A stretch of DNA of 64,000 nucleotides from Saprospira grandis DSM 2844 (GCF_000275825.1 NZ_JH719942.1:3078070-3142069), one strand, 5' to 3'. Counted from the first letter of the stretch, positions 53,645 through 61,963 are shown. The notes: generated from the sequence alone by a model not told the origin. Numbers and translations are program-made.

Positions 53645-53738
53645 CCAGTAAAATATCTTGGCCATATTTATTTTGGGAAAAAAATCTTGTGTTTAAACTG
53701 CCGAAGAAAAAAAATAGACTGAAAAAAACAAGATGAGC

Positions 53739-53862
53739 GGCCTAGCGATGCGAAAGGGGGCGGCCTAGCCGCAGACCCAGCAAAAAACTTGTTTTTTTGC
53801 GCAGGGCCGAGCAGACCTGCGAGCCCTGAAGCGTAGCGCCGCAGCAAAGCTGCGGAGGCCCC
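53739..53862 (-). repeat. GC-rich multi-hairpin element, copy 19
   Basis: Head GGGGCCT (53862) lies about 24 bp after the next gene's stop, behind T-runs; tail AGGCC is at 53743-53739. Stem 2 is GCAAAAAAAC...GTTTTTTGC and stem 3 GCGGC-TAG-GCCGC, the only copy with loop TAG. Confidence 0.87.
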
Positions 53863-53885
53863 AAAAAAAACAGCCCCAAAAAAAA

Positions 53886-54851
53886 TCAATAAAATTCTAC
53901 CTCATTGAGTTGAAGCTCGCCAAAAAAGCGGGGCCGACGAATCTTTTGGCCCGGCAAATATAAATACGAACAGCCCTCACGGTCTACCATCGGAATGTGA
54001 GGGTTTTTTTCGTCATCCCAATTTATTGGCAATAAAGTAGAATCATGAATCCATTTATTTTGGACCAAATTCCGAATTTGCTCGGCATCTACGCCCAAAC
54101 GCAAAGATAATTGCGGTTGTAAATACACTAAAAAGTCATGCGATAAGGCCTCAAAATTGGGCCGCCAATCTATTTTTAAAGCCAAAATACCCAAAGATTT
54201 ATCGCCATAAGGAGCCGAAGCCATATCTATGTAGCCCGAAGCAGAAGGAAAATGCGAATTAGTAATCCAGGGACTATAAGGGCTGTAGGCATCGCCCGTA
54301 TACGTAATGTTGCTAAAGCCAAATTGCCAATCTTTATAGCGATAATGCAGGCCCATGGCCCCCGTTCGATAACGATCTAAACTTTGAAAGGCCAAAAAAT
54401 CATTCTCAAAAAAGAAGCGAAAATCTTTAATCTGAGCAGAAAAAACACCCGAACGCTGCGAAGTTTTCCATTGGTCCAAATAAAAAATATAGGCATAGCC
54501 CAAGGCATAAGGCCGAGCCGTTTGCTGCCCCGCCGCCGTCAAAAAAGGATGTATTTGCTCTAATTGCTGGTATTTTTTGCCCCAACTTCCCTGCGCCCCC
54601 AATTTGATCTGGCTCTCCCAAGCCCGCTGATCCGTCCCTCTAGCCGACCAATTATAGTGCTGATGCCATTGCAAATTCAACTGATAAAAATCGCCAGCAT
54701 AATACAAACGCCCCATCAGGCCCATGCGCCGCAAATGCGTTCCCAAACTAAAACTAATTCCCAATTGTCCCCCAAAATGTGGCGACAAAGATTGGGCAGA
54801 CAAAAATGAACTGCTCAATAAAAAGAAGAGAAAAAAAAGAGGGCGTTTCAT
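53886..54851 (-). CDS. Exported protein resembling polymorphic toxin type 23
   Basis: This 321-aa protein has a signal peptide (about 1-19, ending FLSAQ). A region FFFENDFLAFQSLDRYRTGAM followed by a YTGD motif (about 150-190) resembles the type 23 toxin (Ntox23) domain group found in Bacteroidota. The whole sequence also reads as outer-membrane-like strands (GQLGISFSLGTHL), so it may be an outer-membrane protein rather than a toxin. No immunity gene is evident beside it. Confidence 0.55.
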   Translation of the reverse strand: MKRPLFFLFFLLSSSFLSAQSLSPHFGGQLGISFSLGTHLRRMGLMGRLYYAGDFYQLNLQWHQHYNWSARGTDQRAWESQIKLGAQGSWGKKYQQLEQIHPFLTAAGQQTARPYALGYAYIFYLDQWKTSQRSGVFSAQIKDFRFFFENDFLAFQSLDRYRTGAMGLHYRYKDWQFGFSNITYTGDAYSPYSPWITNSHFPSASGYIDMASAPYGDKSLGILALKIDWRPNFEALSHDFLVYLQPQLSLRLGVDAEQIRNLVQNKWIHDSTLLPINWDDEKNPHIPMVDREGCSYLYLPGQKIRRPRFFGELQLNEVEFY

Positions 54852-54940
54852 GCTAAATTATTCTGTGGCAAAAGTCCCAAAATACCCATTTTATTCTAGT
54901 CCCTAAAGAGAGAATGTAGAGATTTAATTTTTGTTTTTTT

Positions 54941-55092
54941 GGGGCCTCCGCAGCAAAGCTGCGGCGCTACGCTTCAGGGCTCGCAGGTCTGCTCGGCCCT
55001 GCAGTTTTTTCGCTACGCTCAAAAACTTTGGTCTGCGGCTTCGCCGCCCCCTTTCGCATCGCTAGGCCGTTTGGCCTTCGGCCAAGGGGCCG
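54941..55092 (+). repeat. GC-rich multi-hairpin element, copy 20
   Basis: Head GGGGCCT pairs with tail AGGCC (55064-55068). Stem 1 is CCGCAGC-AAA-GCTGCGG, stem 2 the long A/T form and stem 3 GCGGC-TTC-GCCGC. A GGCC-TTC-GGCC hairpin trails it to about 55092, next to the pbpC stop. Confidence 0.87.
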
Positions 55093-55102
55093 GATCCAAA
55101 AC

Positions 55103-57517
55103 CTAATCACCTTCAGATAAAATTTCAATATTTCGCCTAATACTTTGGCCCAATTCATCCATCACCACAATCGTATGTTGTCCTTTGTCCGCCTGAACCT
55201 CCATTTCGTGAAAATCTTGGGTGCTGCCCAAATAAAGCTGGTCCAAATGCCAATGTAATTTGGCCTTATTATCCTGATGCGTCACCTTAAGGACCAATTT
55301 AGAGCGCTTGCCATCATAATCAATGGGCAAAAAGACCTTTAAATCTTGTTTGGGGTAAATAAATTGCATACGGCTAGGCGCTTCGGGCAAATCAGCCAAA
55401 CAATCTGGCCGATAAGGCGGAGGCGGCTCATACAAAGGCTGCCGCAAACGGTAATAATGGGCCTCCAAAGGGGGCAGCATCAGATAAGATTTTTGCTTGC
55501 TCTCGGCCAAAGGAGCACAGTTGGCATGTAGGCGGTACTGCTCGGCACTATCTACCACCAATTGCTGATGATAAGGGCAAGTAGGCAACTGCGATTGGGC
55601 CGAAGGCGGCAACAATAAACGCTCTTTTTTGATGCAGTTTTCTTGTGCCCGACAACCCGAATGCGCACAAACCGTTAACGGCTGCAACTCTGTTTTGGGC
55701 AAAACAAATGCCTCGGCCTCATCGGCAGGCAAAAGGTCTAGAATATCAAATAGGATAGGGGCCGCAGCCTGTACGCCCACTAGTTCGGGCCGACCTTCAC
55801 CAGCGGCATTGCCCACCCAAACTCCTAAGGCATATTTACCATTAACGCCCATGGCCCAAGCATCTCGAAAACCAAAACTAGTACCTGTTTTCCAGGCCAA
55901 AGGTCGGGCCGACTCAAAATACTCCCAAGCGCCCTCAGAAGCGGGCCGCTCTAAACGCTGCATATTTTGAAAACAATGATAAATTGCTCCAGCCGATAAA
56001 AGCTGCGGTTGGGCGCTGCAGTTTTCTAAGGCGGGCTGTTCATGGGCCAGATTAGGCAGATAGGAGAGCGGACGAAACTGATCGGGCAAATAAGGACAAT
56101 AGGGCCGCTCTTCATAAGCTTTTAAGGTACGGGCCATACTGGCAAAACCAGCCAGCATTTCATCTAAACGTCCCTCGGCCCCACCCAAAATAAGAGAGAG
56201 ACCATAATCTTGTGGCGAACGATGCAAACTACTCATGCCCAGACTGCGCAGCCGTTGCTTAAATTTGGCCACCCCATATTCTTGTAGCATTAGGACCAAA
56301 GGAATATTGAGCGAGCGCTCAATAGCTTGGCCCGCAGAGACCAAACCCATATATTGCCCACTATAATTTGTGGGGCGATAGCCTTTTATGGAAATCGGCA
56401 CATCCGATTGCCAGCTTTGGGGACTCAATAAGCCCTCTTCTAGCATAAAGGCATACAAAAATGGCTTGAGAATACTGCCCGTACTGCGTTCGGCCCGAAT
56501 TAAATCTACATCATCGGCATGGGCATCAGATTGGTCCTCATCCTGAATATTTCCCACATAAGCGAGTATCTCTCCCGTTTCTATATCGGCAACCAAGGCG
56601 GCTATATTATAAATTTCTTGCTGCCGATAATCTCGATGATAGCGTTGCAAAAGCGCCGACAACTGTAGCTGTAGGAGTCGGTCTACAGAACTCTGAAGTT
56701 GTAAACCATCGCCTAGTTCTTGGCGGGCCCGCTCCAGCAAATGCGGGGCTTCTTGAGGCAAAGGCAGGGGCGCCTCGGGAATGGGTTCTTTTTGGGCCAG
56801 ACTCGCTTCCAAACTGTCTAAAACTTCTCGTTTGACCAAGGTCTGTAATAATCGATCACGCTTGTTTTTTAGGGCCGATCTATTTCTTCCTGGATGAATC
56901 AGGGCCGGGCTATTGGGCAAGACGGCCAAGGTGGCGGCTTCGCCCCAACTCAGCTCTTGGGCCGATTTTCCAAAATATCGCCAGGCTGCGGCCTCTATGC
57001 CCACCACATTACCCCCAAAAGGCGCATGGCTAGCATAAAGCTTCAAAATTTCATCCTTAGAATAGGACCACTCTAAACGAGAGGCCAAAATACTTTCCAT
57101 GATCTTTTGGCTAAAGGCCCGCCCTTTGCGCTTTCTCGATAAGCGCATCAGCTGCATGCTAATTGTACTGCCCCCACTAACCACTTTTCCAGCCTGCCAA
57201 TTATCTCGAACAGCCCGCCCAAAACCATAAATATCAATGCCCCAATGCGAATAAAAGCGCCGGTCTTCAAATTCTAATAAACAACGAACATATTTTGGAG
57301 ATAAACTATCTGTAGGGGGAAAACGCCACTGCCCGTCTTGGGCAATTCTGGCCCCCAAAAACTGCCCTTTGCGATCCAATAAAACAAAGCTATAAGGATC
57401 TTTAAATAGGGTTTTGGGTAGGCAAAAAATATAAAATAAGAGCGCCGCCGAAAAACTCAGCAGCCAGAGGTAGCGCCAGCGATATAAAAAACGGCCAAAA
57501 GCTCGGAAAATCTTCAT
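55103..57517 (-). CDS. pbpC: Penicillin-binding protein 1C
   Basis: This 804-aa bifunctional peptidoglycan synthase has an N-terminal helix (about 17-35), a GT51 transglycosylase domain with EDRRFYSHWG (catalytic Glu84) and GGSTISMQ (115-122), and a transpeptidase domain with STGSILKP (Ser348, Lys351), SLN (402-404) and KTGT (543-546). The C-terminal 90 residues match the domain found only in PBP1C. The start is the ATG at 57517, since earlier in-frame residues precede the basic membrane segment. The usual partner gene yfhM (alpha-2-macroglobulin) is not adjacent. Confidence 0.93.
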   Translation of the reverse strand: MKIFRAFGRFLYRWRYLWLLSFSAALLFYIFCLPKTLFKDPYSFVLLDRKGQFLGARIAQDGQWRFPPTDSLSPKYVRCLLEFEDRRFYSHWGIDIYGFGRAVRDNWQAGKVVSGGSTISMQLMRLSRKRKGRAFSQKIMESILASRLEWSYSKDEILKLYASHAPFGGNVVGIEAAAWRYFGKSAQELSWGEAATLAVLPNSPALIHPGRNRSALKNKRDRLLQTLVKREVLDSLEASLAQKEPIPEAPLPLPQEAPHLLERARQELGDGLQLQSSVDRLLQLQLSALLQRYHRDYRQQEIYNIAALVADIETGEILAYVGNIQDEDQSDAHADDVDLIRAERSTGSILKPFLYAFMLEEGLLSPQSWQSDVPISIKGYRPTNYSGQYMGLVSAGQAIERSLNIPLVLMLQEYGVAKFKQRLRSLGMSSLHRSPQDYGLSLILGGAEGRLDEMLAGFASMARTLKAYEERPYCPYLPDQFRPLSYLPNLAHEQPALENCSAQPQLLSAGAIYHCFQNMQRLERPASEGAWEYFESARPLAWKTGTSFGFRDAWAMGVNGKYALGVWVGNAAGEGRPELVGVQAAAPILFDILDLLPADEAEAFVLPKTELQPLTVCAHSGCRAQENCIKKERLLLPPSAQSQLPTCPYHQQLVVDSAEQYRLHANCAPLAESKQKSYLMLPPLEAHYYRLRQPLYEPPPPYRPDCLADLPEAPSRMQFIYPKQDLKVFLPIDYDGKRSKLVLKVTHQDNKAKLHWHLDQLYLGSTQDFHEMEVQADKGQHTIVVMDELGQSIRRNIEILSEGD

Positions 57518-57533
57518 AGGATAGGGGCTAAAA

Positions 57534-57567
57534 AAAGTCAATCTTACCTCAAAAGATAAGATTGACT
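57534..57567 (-). terminator. Rho-independent terminator of the SPFH gene
   Basis: Minus-strand stem AGTCAATCTTA / TAAGATTGACT with seven T. Confidence 0.85.
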
Positions 57568-57589
57568 AAATAAGGGAAATTACTTTGGC

Positions 57590-58648
57590 TTAAAGTTGGG
57601 CCAAAAGCTCCGCTTTTTTACTATTAAACTCTTCTTCAGTTAGGATACCCATTTCTTTGAGCTCTCCCAACTCTCTAAGGTTTTTCATCACCTCCTCTCG
57701 GCTAAGCTTGGGGGCTTGGGCCTGAGGTTGCTGCTGTTGCTGTTGCTGCTGCATATTATTATTGCCCATCATGCCGCCACCTTGATTCATCATCTGCTGC
57801 ATCATTTGCTGCATCATCATTTGTTGCATCATCTGCTGCTGATTCTGATTTTGGAGCTGCTGAGGCTGAATGCCATGTTTGGCCGACTCTTTTGTCGCCT
57901 CAATATTGGCCATGCGCTGCATTTTATCCATATTCGCATCAGAAGTATAATTTACCTTGGCCATTTCATTGATATGCGCTTCTACCTCAGGAGGAAGAGA
58001 CACACTAGAAATTTGAAACTTCGTCAACTCAATGCCAAAAGGATCTAGGTCCTGCTGCAAAATAGGCGCAATCGTATCGCCCAAAGTCGAGTAGTTGGCA
58101 TAAATATCAAAGGCAGATACCTCACTCTTGGCCAAAGCCTCCGCAAATTTAGGCGCAATCAAGCCCCTTAAGGAATCCTCTAGCTCAGAAATATAAAGAA
58201 TATCTTTGGTGCCAGCATACTCTCTATAAAATTTCTTGGGGTCCTTTATGCGAATAAAATACACACCAAAAGCCCGAATCTGAACGCGGTTCAGCTCAGG
58301 ATCCTTAATGAAAATAGGGTTGGGAGTCCCCCAACGCATATTCGTAAACTGTCGACCACTAACAAAGTAAACATCCGACTTGAAAGGGGAATTGAAGCCG
58401 TGCTTCCAGGACTTAATCGTCGTGAGAATCGGCATGTTCTCCGTAATCAACTTATGTCGACCCGGAAAAAATACATCGGCAATCTGCCCCTCATTCTGAA
58501 AAAGGGCCATCTGCGACTCACGAACGGTCAATTGTGCACCGTATTTAATATTCGCATCTTTATCAGGAAACTTCCAAAGCACAACGTCTTTGCTGTCTTC
58601 CTTCCACTCGATCACTTCGAGCATCTCATTTCTGAGGAAACCAAACAT
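57590..58648 (-). CDS. SPFH-SHOCT protein with Gln/Met-rich linker
   Basis: This 352-aa protein has an SPFH domain of the YdjI/virion-core kind (about 20-245: GAQLTVRESQMALF, GRHKLITENMPIL, VRIQIRAFGVY-type strand), then a linker of about 70 residues made almost wholly of Gln and Met with glycines, and a C-terminal SHOCT motif (LGELKEMGILTEEEFNSKKAELL, about 325-348). SPFH proteins form membrane-associated oligomers, and SHOCT motifs mediate assembly; YdjI relatives respond to envelope stress. No transmembrane helix is visible. Confidence 0.87.
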   Translation of the reverse strand: MFGFLRNEMLEVIEWKEDSKDVVLWKFPDKDANIKYGAQLTVRESQMALFQNEGQIADVFFPGRHKLITENMPILTTIKSWKHGFNSPFKSDVYFVSGRQFTNMRWGTPNPIFIKDPELNRVQIRAFGVYFIRIKDPKKFYREYAGTKDILYISELEDSLRGLIAPKFAEALAKSEVSAFDIYANYSTLGDTIAPILQQDLDPFGIELTKFQISSVSLPPEVEAHINEMAKVNYTSDANMDKMQRMANIEATKESAKHGIQPQQLQNQNQQQMMQQMMMQQMMQQMMNQGGGMMGNNNMQQQQQQQQPQAQAPKLSREEVMKNLRELGELKEMGILTEEEFNSKKAELLAQL

Positions 58649-58725
58649 AGTATTTAAGTTTTAAGTCATTGGGATAATCATCTAAAATACCACTAAAATA
58701 AAGGAGTAAACGAAATAGCAAAAAG

Positions 58726-59100
58726 CTAGCCACCCATGGCTCTACGAAGAGATTCCATCTGAGTTGCCCAAAAATCTTTCTCCTCCTCTACTTCGTCCTC
58801 ATCACAAAAGGCCGTAATCTCCAAAATAGTTTCTGCAGTGACTTCAGAACGACTCATTTTGTACTCCAAGTACTCATCAGGGAAATCCTCCCACTGCAAA
58901 CGCAAATAACTATCTTCCTGCGATTCCAGCAAAAAGGCAATTTCTTCATTCCCCTCCCAGTCAAAACTAAATTGACCATCAACCAAATTACAGTCGTCGC
59001 AAAACCAACGAGTCAAATTGTCCGGAGTAGAAAGAAAACTATATACAATTTTCGGAGATGCCCGAAATAAAAATTCTACCTTAAATTTTTTTCTGTCCAT
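58726..59100 (-). CDS. START-like domain protein
   Basis: This 124-aa protein is of the START-like family found in Bacteroidota, related to AHSA1. It shows VEFLFRASPKIVYSFLSTPDNLTRWF and a C-terminal helix DFWATQMESLRRAM that closes the hydrophobic cavity. An acidic segment (DEDEVEEEKD) precedes the helix. The ligand is unknown. It lies upstream of the SPFH gene on the same strand with a 77-bp gap. Confidence 0.85.
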   Translation of the reverse strand: MDRKKFKVEFLFRASPKIVYSFLSTPDNLTRWFCDDCNLVDGQFSFDWEGNEEIAFLLESQEDSYLRLQWEDFPDEYLEYKMSRSEVTAETILEITAFCDEDEVEEEKDFWATQMESLRRAMGG

Positions 59101-59495
59101 AAGGATGTTCTCTTTTTTATGAACCCACTAGCCAAAACTAATGTATTCACTGTGACCAACGCCCTATTTTTTCTTCTCTATGGGGCATCTTCTGATAAGG
59201 GAGAAAATTGGGAGGCTGTTTAAACCCACAGAACGATCTCCGTTCGTAATAAAAAATAAAAAAACAACTTTTGCAAATGAATGCTTCAAAAACTTATGGC
59301 CTCCCAAGGCGCAAAAGCCCCTAAACCCTTTATTTTTTCATAAAATCGCTAAGCAATGAACAAAAAAACCATTTATAGTAGTTAAAGAAGCGAATACCAC
59401 AAAAAAGCCCTATATTTGTAGTTGGGCATTTTCTATCTTAATCAAAATATGGCGCAACTGTAGGCTAATCGGTTGCCTCTCAAAATAGTAGGTTC
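59101..59495. other. Intergenic region upstream of the sigma factor gene
   Basis: This space holds the divergent promoters of the START-like and sigma genes. A -7 element TATATTTG is at 59411-59418, giving a sigma transcript leader of about 70 nt. A CTCCGTTCG-type small hairpin lies near 59240. No gene or repeat is visible. Confidence 0.5.
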
Positions 59496-60368
59496 ATGAG
59501 ACAGTTAAAAATTACCAAATCCATTACCAATCGCGAAAGTCAATCGCTAGAGAAATATCTGCAAGAGATCGGTAAAGTGGATTTGTTGACCCCTGAGGAA
59601 GAGGTGGATTTGGCAAAACGTATTAAGGCCGGCGACCAAATCGCCCTCGAACGCCTAACCAAAGCTAACCTCCGATTCGTGGTCTCTGTGGCCAAACAAT
59701 ACCAAAATCAAGGCCTTTCTCTCAGTGACTTGATCAATGAAGGTAACCTCGGCCTAATCAAAGCCGCTCAACGCTTCGACGAAACCCGCGGTTTCAAATT
59801 TATCTCTTATGCCGTTTGGTGGATCCGCCAATCTATCCTCCAAGCCCTAGCCGAACAATCGCGTATCGTGCGCCTCCCCCTCAATAAGGTGGGCTCACTC
59901 AACAAAATTAATAAGGCTTTCTCTAAATTAGAACAAGAATACGAACGCGAACCCTCTGCCGATGAACTCGCTCAGGTCCTCTCTATTGGCTCCAATGAAG
60001 TAGAAACTACCTTGGGCGTAGCCGCTCGCCACGTTTCTATGGACGCCCCCTTCGTAGAAGGTGAAGATAACTCGCTGCTCGATGTACTCGAAAATACCAA
60101 TACCCCGCAAACAGATGCCAATCTGGAGTATATGGAGTCTTTGCGCAACGAAATCGAACGCTCGCTTTGCTCACTAACCGACCGCCAAAGAGATGTCATC
60201 AAACTCTATTTCGGTATCGGCTACCAACACCCTATGTCGCTAGAAGATATTGGCGATAAGTTTGGCCTAACCCGCGAACGCGTTCGCCAAATTAAAGATA
60301 AAGCCATCAATAAACTGAGAACCTCTACCTCTAAAAGTAAGTTGCTCAAGGCTTATCTTGGCCGCTAA
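59496..60368 (+). CDS. rpoD: Primary RNA polymerase sigma factor
   Basis: This 290-aa sigma-70 is the short primary form of Bacteroidota, with no region 1.1. Region 1.2 is at about 14-47 ([19 protein letters not shown]), region 2 has [28 protein letters not shown], region 3 follows, and region 4 ends with the helix-turn-helix [20 protein letters not shown] (about 248-267). It recognises the TTTG/TAnnTTTG promoters seen in this window. A terminator follows. Confidence 0.95.
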   Translation: MRQLKITKSITNRESQSLEKYLQEIGKVDLLTPEEEVDLAKRIKAGDQIALERLTKANLRFVVSVAKQYQNQGLSLSDLINEGNLGLIKAAQRFDETRGFKFISYAVWWIRQSILQALAEQSRIVRLPLNKVGSLNKINKAFSKLEQEYEREPSADELAQVLSIGSNEVETTLGVAARHVSMDAPFVEGEDNSLLDVLENTNTPQTDANLEYMESLRNEIERSLCSLTDRQRDVIKLYFGIGYQHPMSLEDIGDKFGLTRERVRQIKDKAINKLRTSTSKSKLLKAYLGR

Positions 60369-60390
60369 GTTTAGCCAACCCAAAAAATCT

Positions 60391-60425
60391 AAAGGTCTCC
60401 TGATATATTAGGAGGCCTTTTTTTT
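60391..60425 (+). terminator. Rho-independent terminator of the sigma gene
   Basis: Stem AAAGGTCTCCT / AGGAGGCCTTT with a G-U pair and a T-run that runs straight into a GC element head. Confidence 0.88.
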
Positions 60426-60554
60426 GGGGCCTCCGCCTCGCTGCGCTCGTCGGCGCTACGCTTCAGGGCTCGCAGGTCTGCTCGGCCCTTCGTTTTTTCG
60501 CTGCGCTCAAAAACTCGGTCTGGCCTGACGGCCCCCCTTTCGCATCGCTAGGCC
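60426..60554 (+). repeat. GC-rich multi-hairpin element, copy 21
   Basis: Head GGGGCCT begins at the last T of the terminator; tail AGGCC is at 60550-60554. Stem 1 is CCGCCTCGC-TGC-GCTCGTCGG (imperfect), stem 2 the long A/T form and stem 3 GGCC-TGAC-GGCC. Confidence 0.88.
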
Positions 60555-60612
60555 AAATGGACCTTCTCCGCTCTAGCCATTAGTGCAAGCCGCCTATCTG
60601 CACAAAAAATTG

Positions 60613-60620
60613 TATCTTGC
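60613..60620 (+). promoter_or_regulatory. Possible variant -7 element
   Basis: TATCTTGC lies 26 bp before the nth start. It matches the TATCTTG form seen before coaX and the lpxH-like gene. Confidence 0.35.
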
Positions 60621-60645
60621 TCTGCACTCAAAAGATTTTTAACTT

Positions 60646-61329
60646 ATGCCCAAAAGAAAACATCCTGGCCGTTATCCTAGCCATAAAACAGTGAGCAAAA
60701 ATATACGGAAATGGCTGGAGGAACTTTATCCAGAAACACCCATCCCACTAGAACATAGCGATAATTATAGCTTGTTGGTGGCCGTTTTGCTCTCGGCCCA
60801 ATGTACCGATGCTAGAGTAAATACGGTTACACCCATTCTATTTGAAAAGGCCAGCACGCCCGCCGAAATGATTAAATTGCCCGTTGCCGAAATCGAAAGA
60901 ATTATTCGGCCCTGCGGCCTAGCCCCCCGAAAATCTAAGGCCATTTCTAAACTCTCTCAAATTTTGCTTGACGAACATGAAGGCGAAGTGCCCGAAAGCT
61001 TTGAGGCCCTAGAAAAATTGCCCGGCGTGGGCCATAAAACGGCCTCTGTAGTCATGTCTCAAGGCTTTGGCCATCCCGCCTTTCCCGTAGATACTCATAT
61101 TCATCGCCTAGCCTGGCGCTGGCAATTGAGCAATGGAAAATCAGTAGAGCAGACAGAAAAAGACCTAAAAGCATTATTTCCTAAGAAAAGTTGGAACAAA
61201 TTGCATCTGCAAATCATTTTCTTTGGTCGAGAGTATTGTTCCGCTAGAGGACACAACCCTTACGAATGTCCCATTTGTAGCAAATATGGCCGCCAAGAAC
61301 TATTTGATGAATTTGATAAAAAGACCTAA
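60646..61329 (+). CDS. nth: Endonuclease III-like DNA glycosylase
   Basis: This 227-aa enzyme removes oxidised pyrimidines and cuts the abasic site. The helix-hairpin-helix LPGVGHKTASVV has the catalytic Lys131, and VDTHIHR has Asp149. The C-terminal iron-sulfur region is atypical: CX9CX2C is visible (CSARGHNPYECPIC) but no fourth cysteine, against CX6CX2CX5C in E. coli. The cluster is therefore doubtful. A GC element and a TATCTTGC sequence precede it. Confidence 0.92.
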   Translation: MPKRKHPGRYPSHKTVSKNIRKWLEELYPETPIPLEHSDNYSLLVAVLLSAQCTDARVNTVTPILFEKASTPAEMIKLPVAEIERIIRPCGLAPRKSKAISKLSQILLDEHEGEVPESFEALEKLPGVGHKTASVVMSQGFGHPAFPVDTHIHRLAWRWQLSNGKSVEQTEKDLKALFPKKSWNKLHLQIIFFGREYCSARGHNPYECPICSKYGRQELFDEFDKKT

Positions 61330-61346
61330 ATTGATGGTCCAGAAAA

Positions 61347-61509
61347 GGGCGCGAAGCGCCCTGCAGGCAAAGCCTGCAACGGCCTAGCGCTGTGAAGGGG
61401 TGGCCCAAAGGGCCAGACCCAGGCGGCAAAGCCGCCGCAGGGCCGAGCGAACAGCGAGCCCCGAAACCTAGCGCCCGCAGCCCCAAAAAAAAGGGCTGCG
61501 GGAGGCCCC
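61347..61509 (-). repeat. GC-rich multi-hairpin element, copy 22
   Basis: Head GGGGCCT (61509) pairs with tail AGGCC (61385-61381). Stem 1 is CCCGCAGCCC-TTTTTTTT-GGGGCTGCGGG, stem 2 GGCGGC-TTT-GCCGCC and stem 3 GGCCC-TTT-GGGCC. Hairpins GCAGGC-TTT-GCCTGC and AGGGCGC-TTC-GCGCCCT trail to 61347. The head is 22 bp upstream of the resolvase start. Confidence 0.86.
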
Positions 61510-61531
61510 AAAAAATAGGAAAAGAAAAGAA

Positions 61532-61951
61532 ATGCGAAAAATATTGATTGCCGTAATTGGCAAGCCGGCCAGTGTGCAATCGAACGGAAAAAGGCGCGAG
61601 CGCTGGAAGGGAGAGATCCGAAAAGAGGCCAAAAAAATATTGGCCAAACGCAAAGATTTGCCCAGTGAAAAGGAGATGGAATTATCGATTTCCTACTATT
61701 ATCATCGGGAGACGGATTTGGATACAGACAATATTATCAAGCCCATTCAGGATGCTTTGAATGGGGCGGTTTACTTGGATGACAAACAAGTTAAAAAAGT
61801 AAGTGCCCATGGACGGAACATTTATGATATTCAAGACATTAGAGGAGCGAAAGCTTATTTGATTCGATGTTTTCAGGAGGCTTTTCGACAAGAGAAAGAT
61901 TTCATTTCGATTACGATAGAGGCCTATGAGTTGCAAACTCGCCTTAGTTAA
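61532..61951 (+). CDS. RusA-type Holliday junction resolvase
   Basis: This 139-aa protein matches the RusA family, which cuts four-way DNA junctions. The catalytic signature is intact: DLDTDNIIKPIQDALNG followed by YLDDKQV (about 69-91), with the metal aspartates and the lysine. The N-terminal strands (KILIAVIGKPASVQSNGK) also fit. RusA genes are often of phage origin, but there are no other phage genes nearby. A gene of unknown function follows after 12 bp and is surely co-expressed. Confidence 0.88.
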   Translation: MRKILIAVIGKPASVQSNGKRRERWKGEIRKEAKKILAKRKDLPSEKEMELSISYYYHRETDLDTDNIIKPIQDALNGAVYLDDKQVKKVSAHGRNIYDIQDIRGAKAYLIRCFQEAFRQEKDFISITIEAYELQTRLS

Positions 61952-61963
61952 AAACACCCCAAA

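Noticed and set aside
60646-61329. MutY instead of Nth.
   Set aside because: The length (227 aa), the Lys131 of the bifunctional glycosylases and the lack of a C-terminal MutT-like domain fit Nth.
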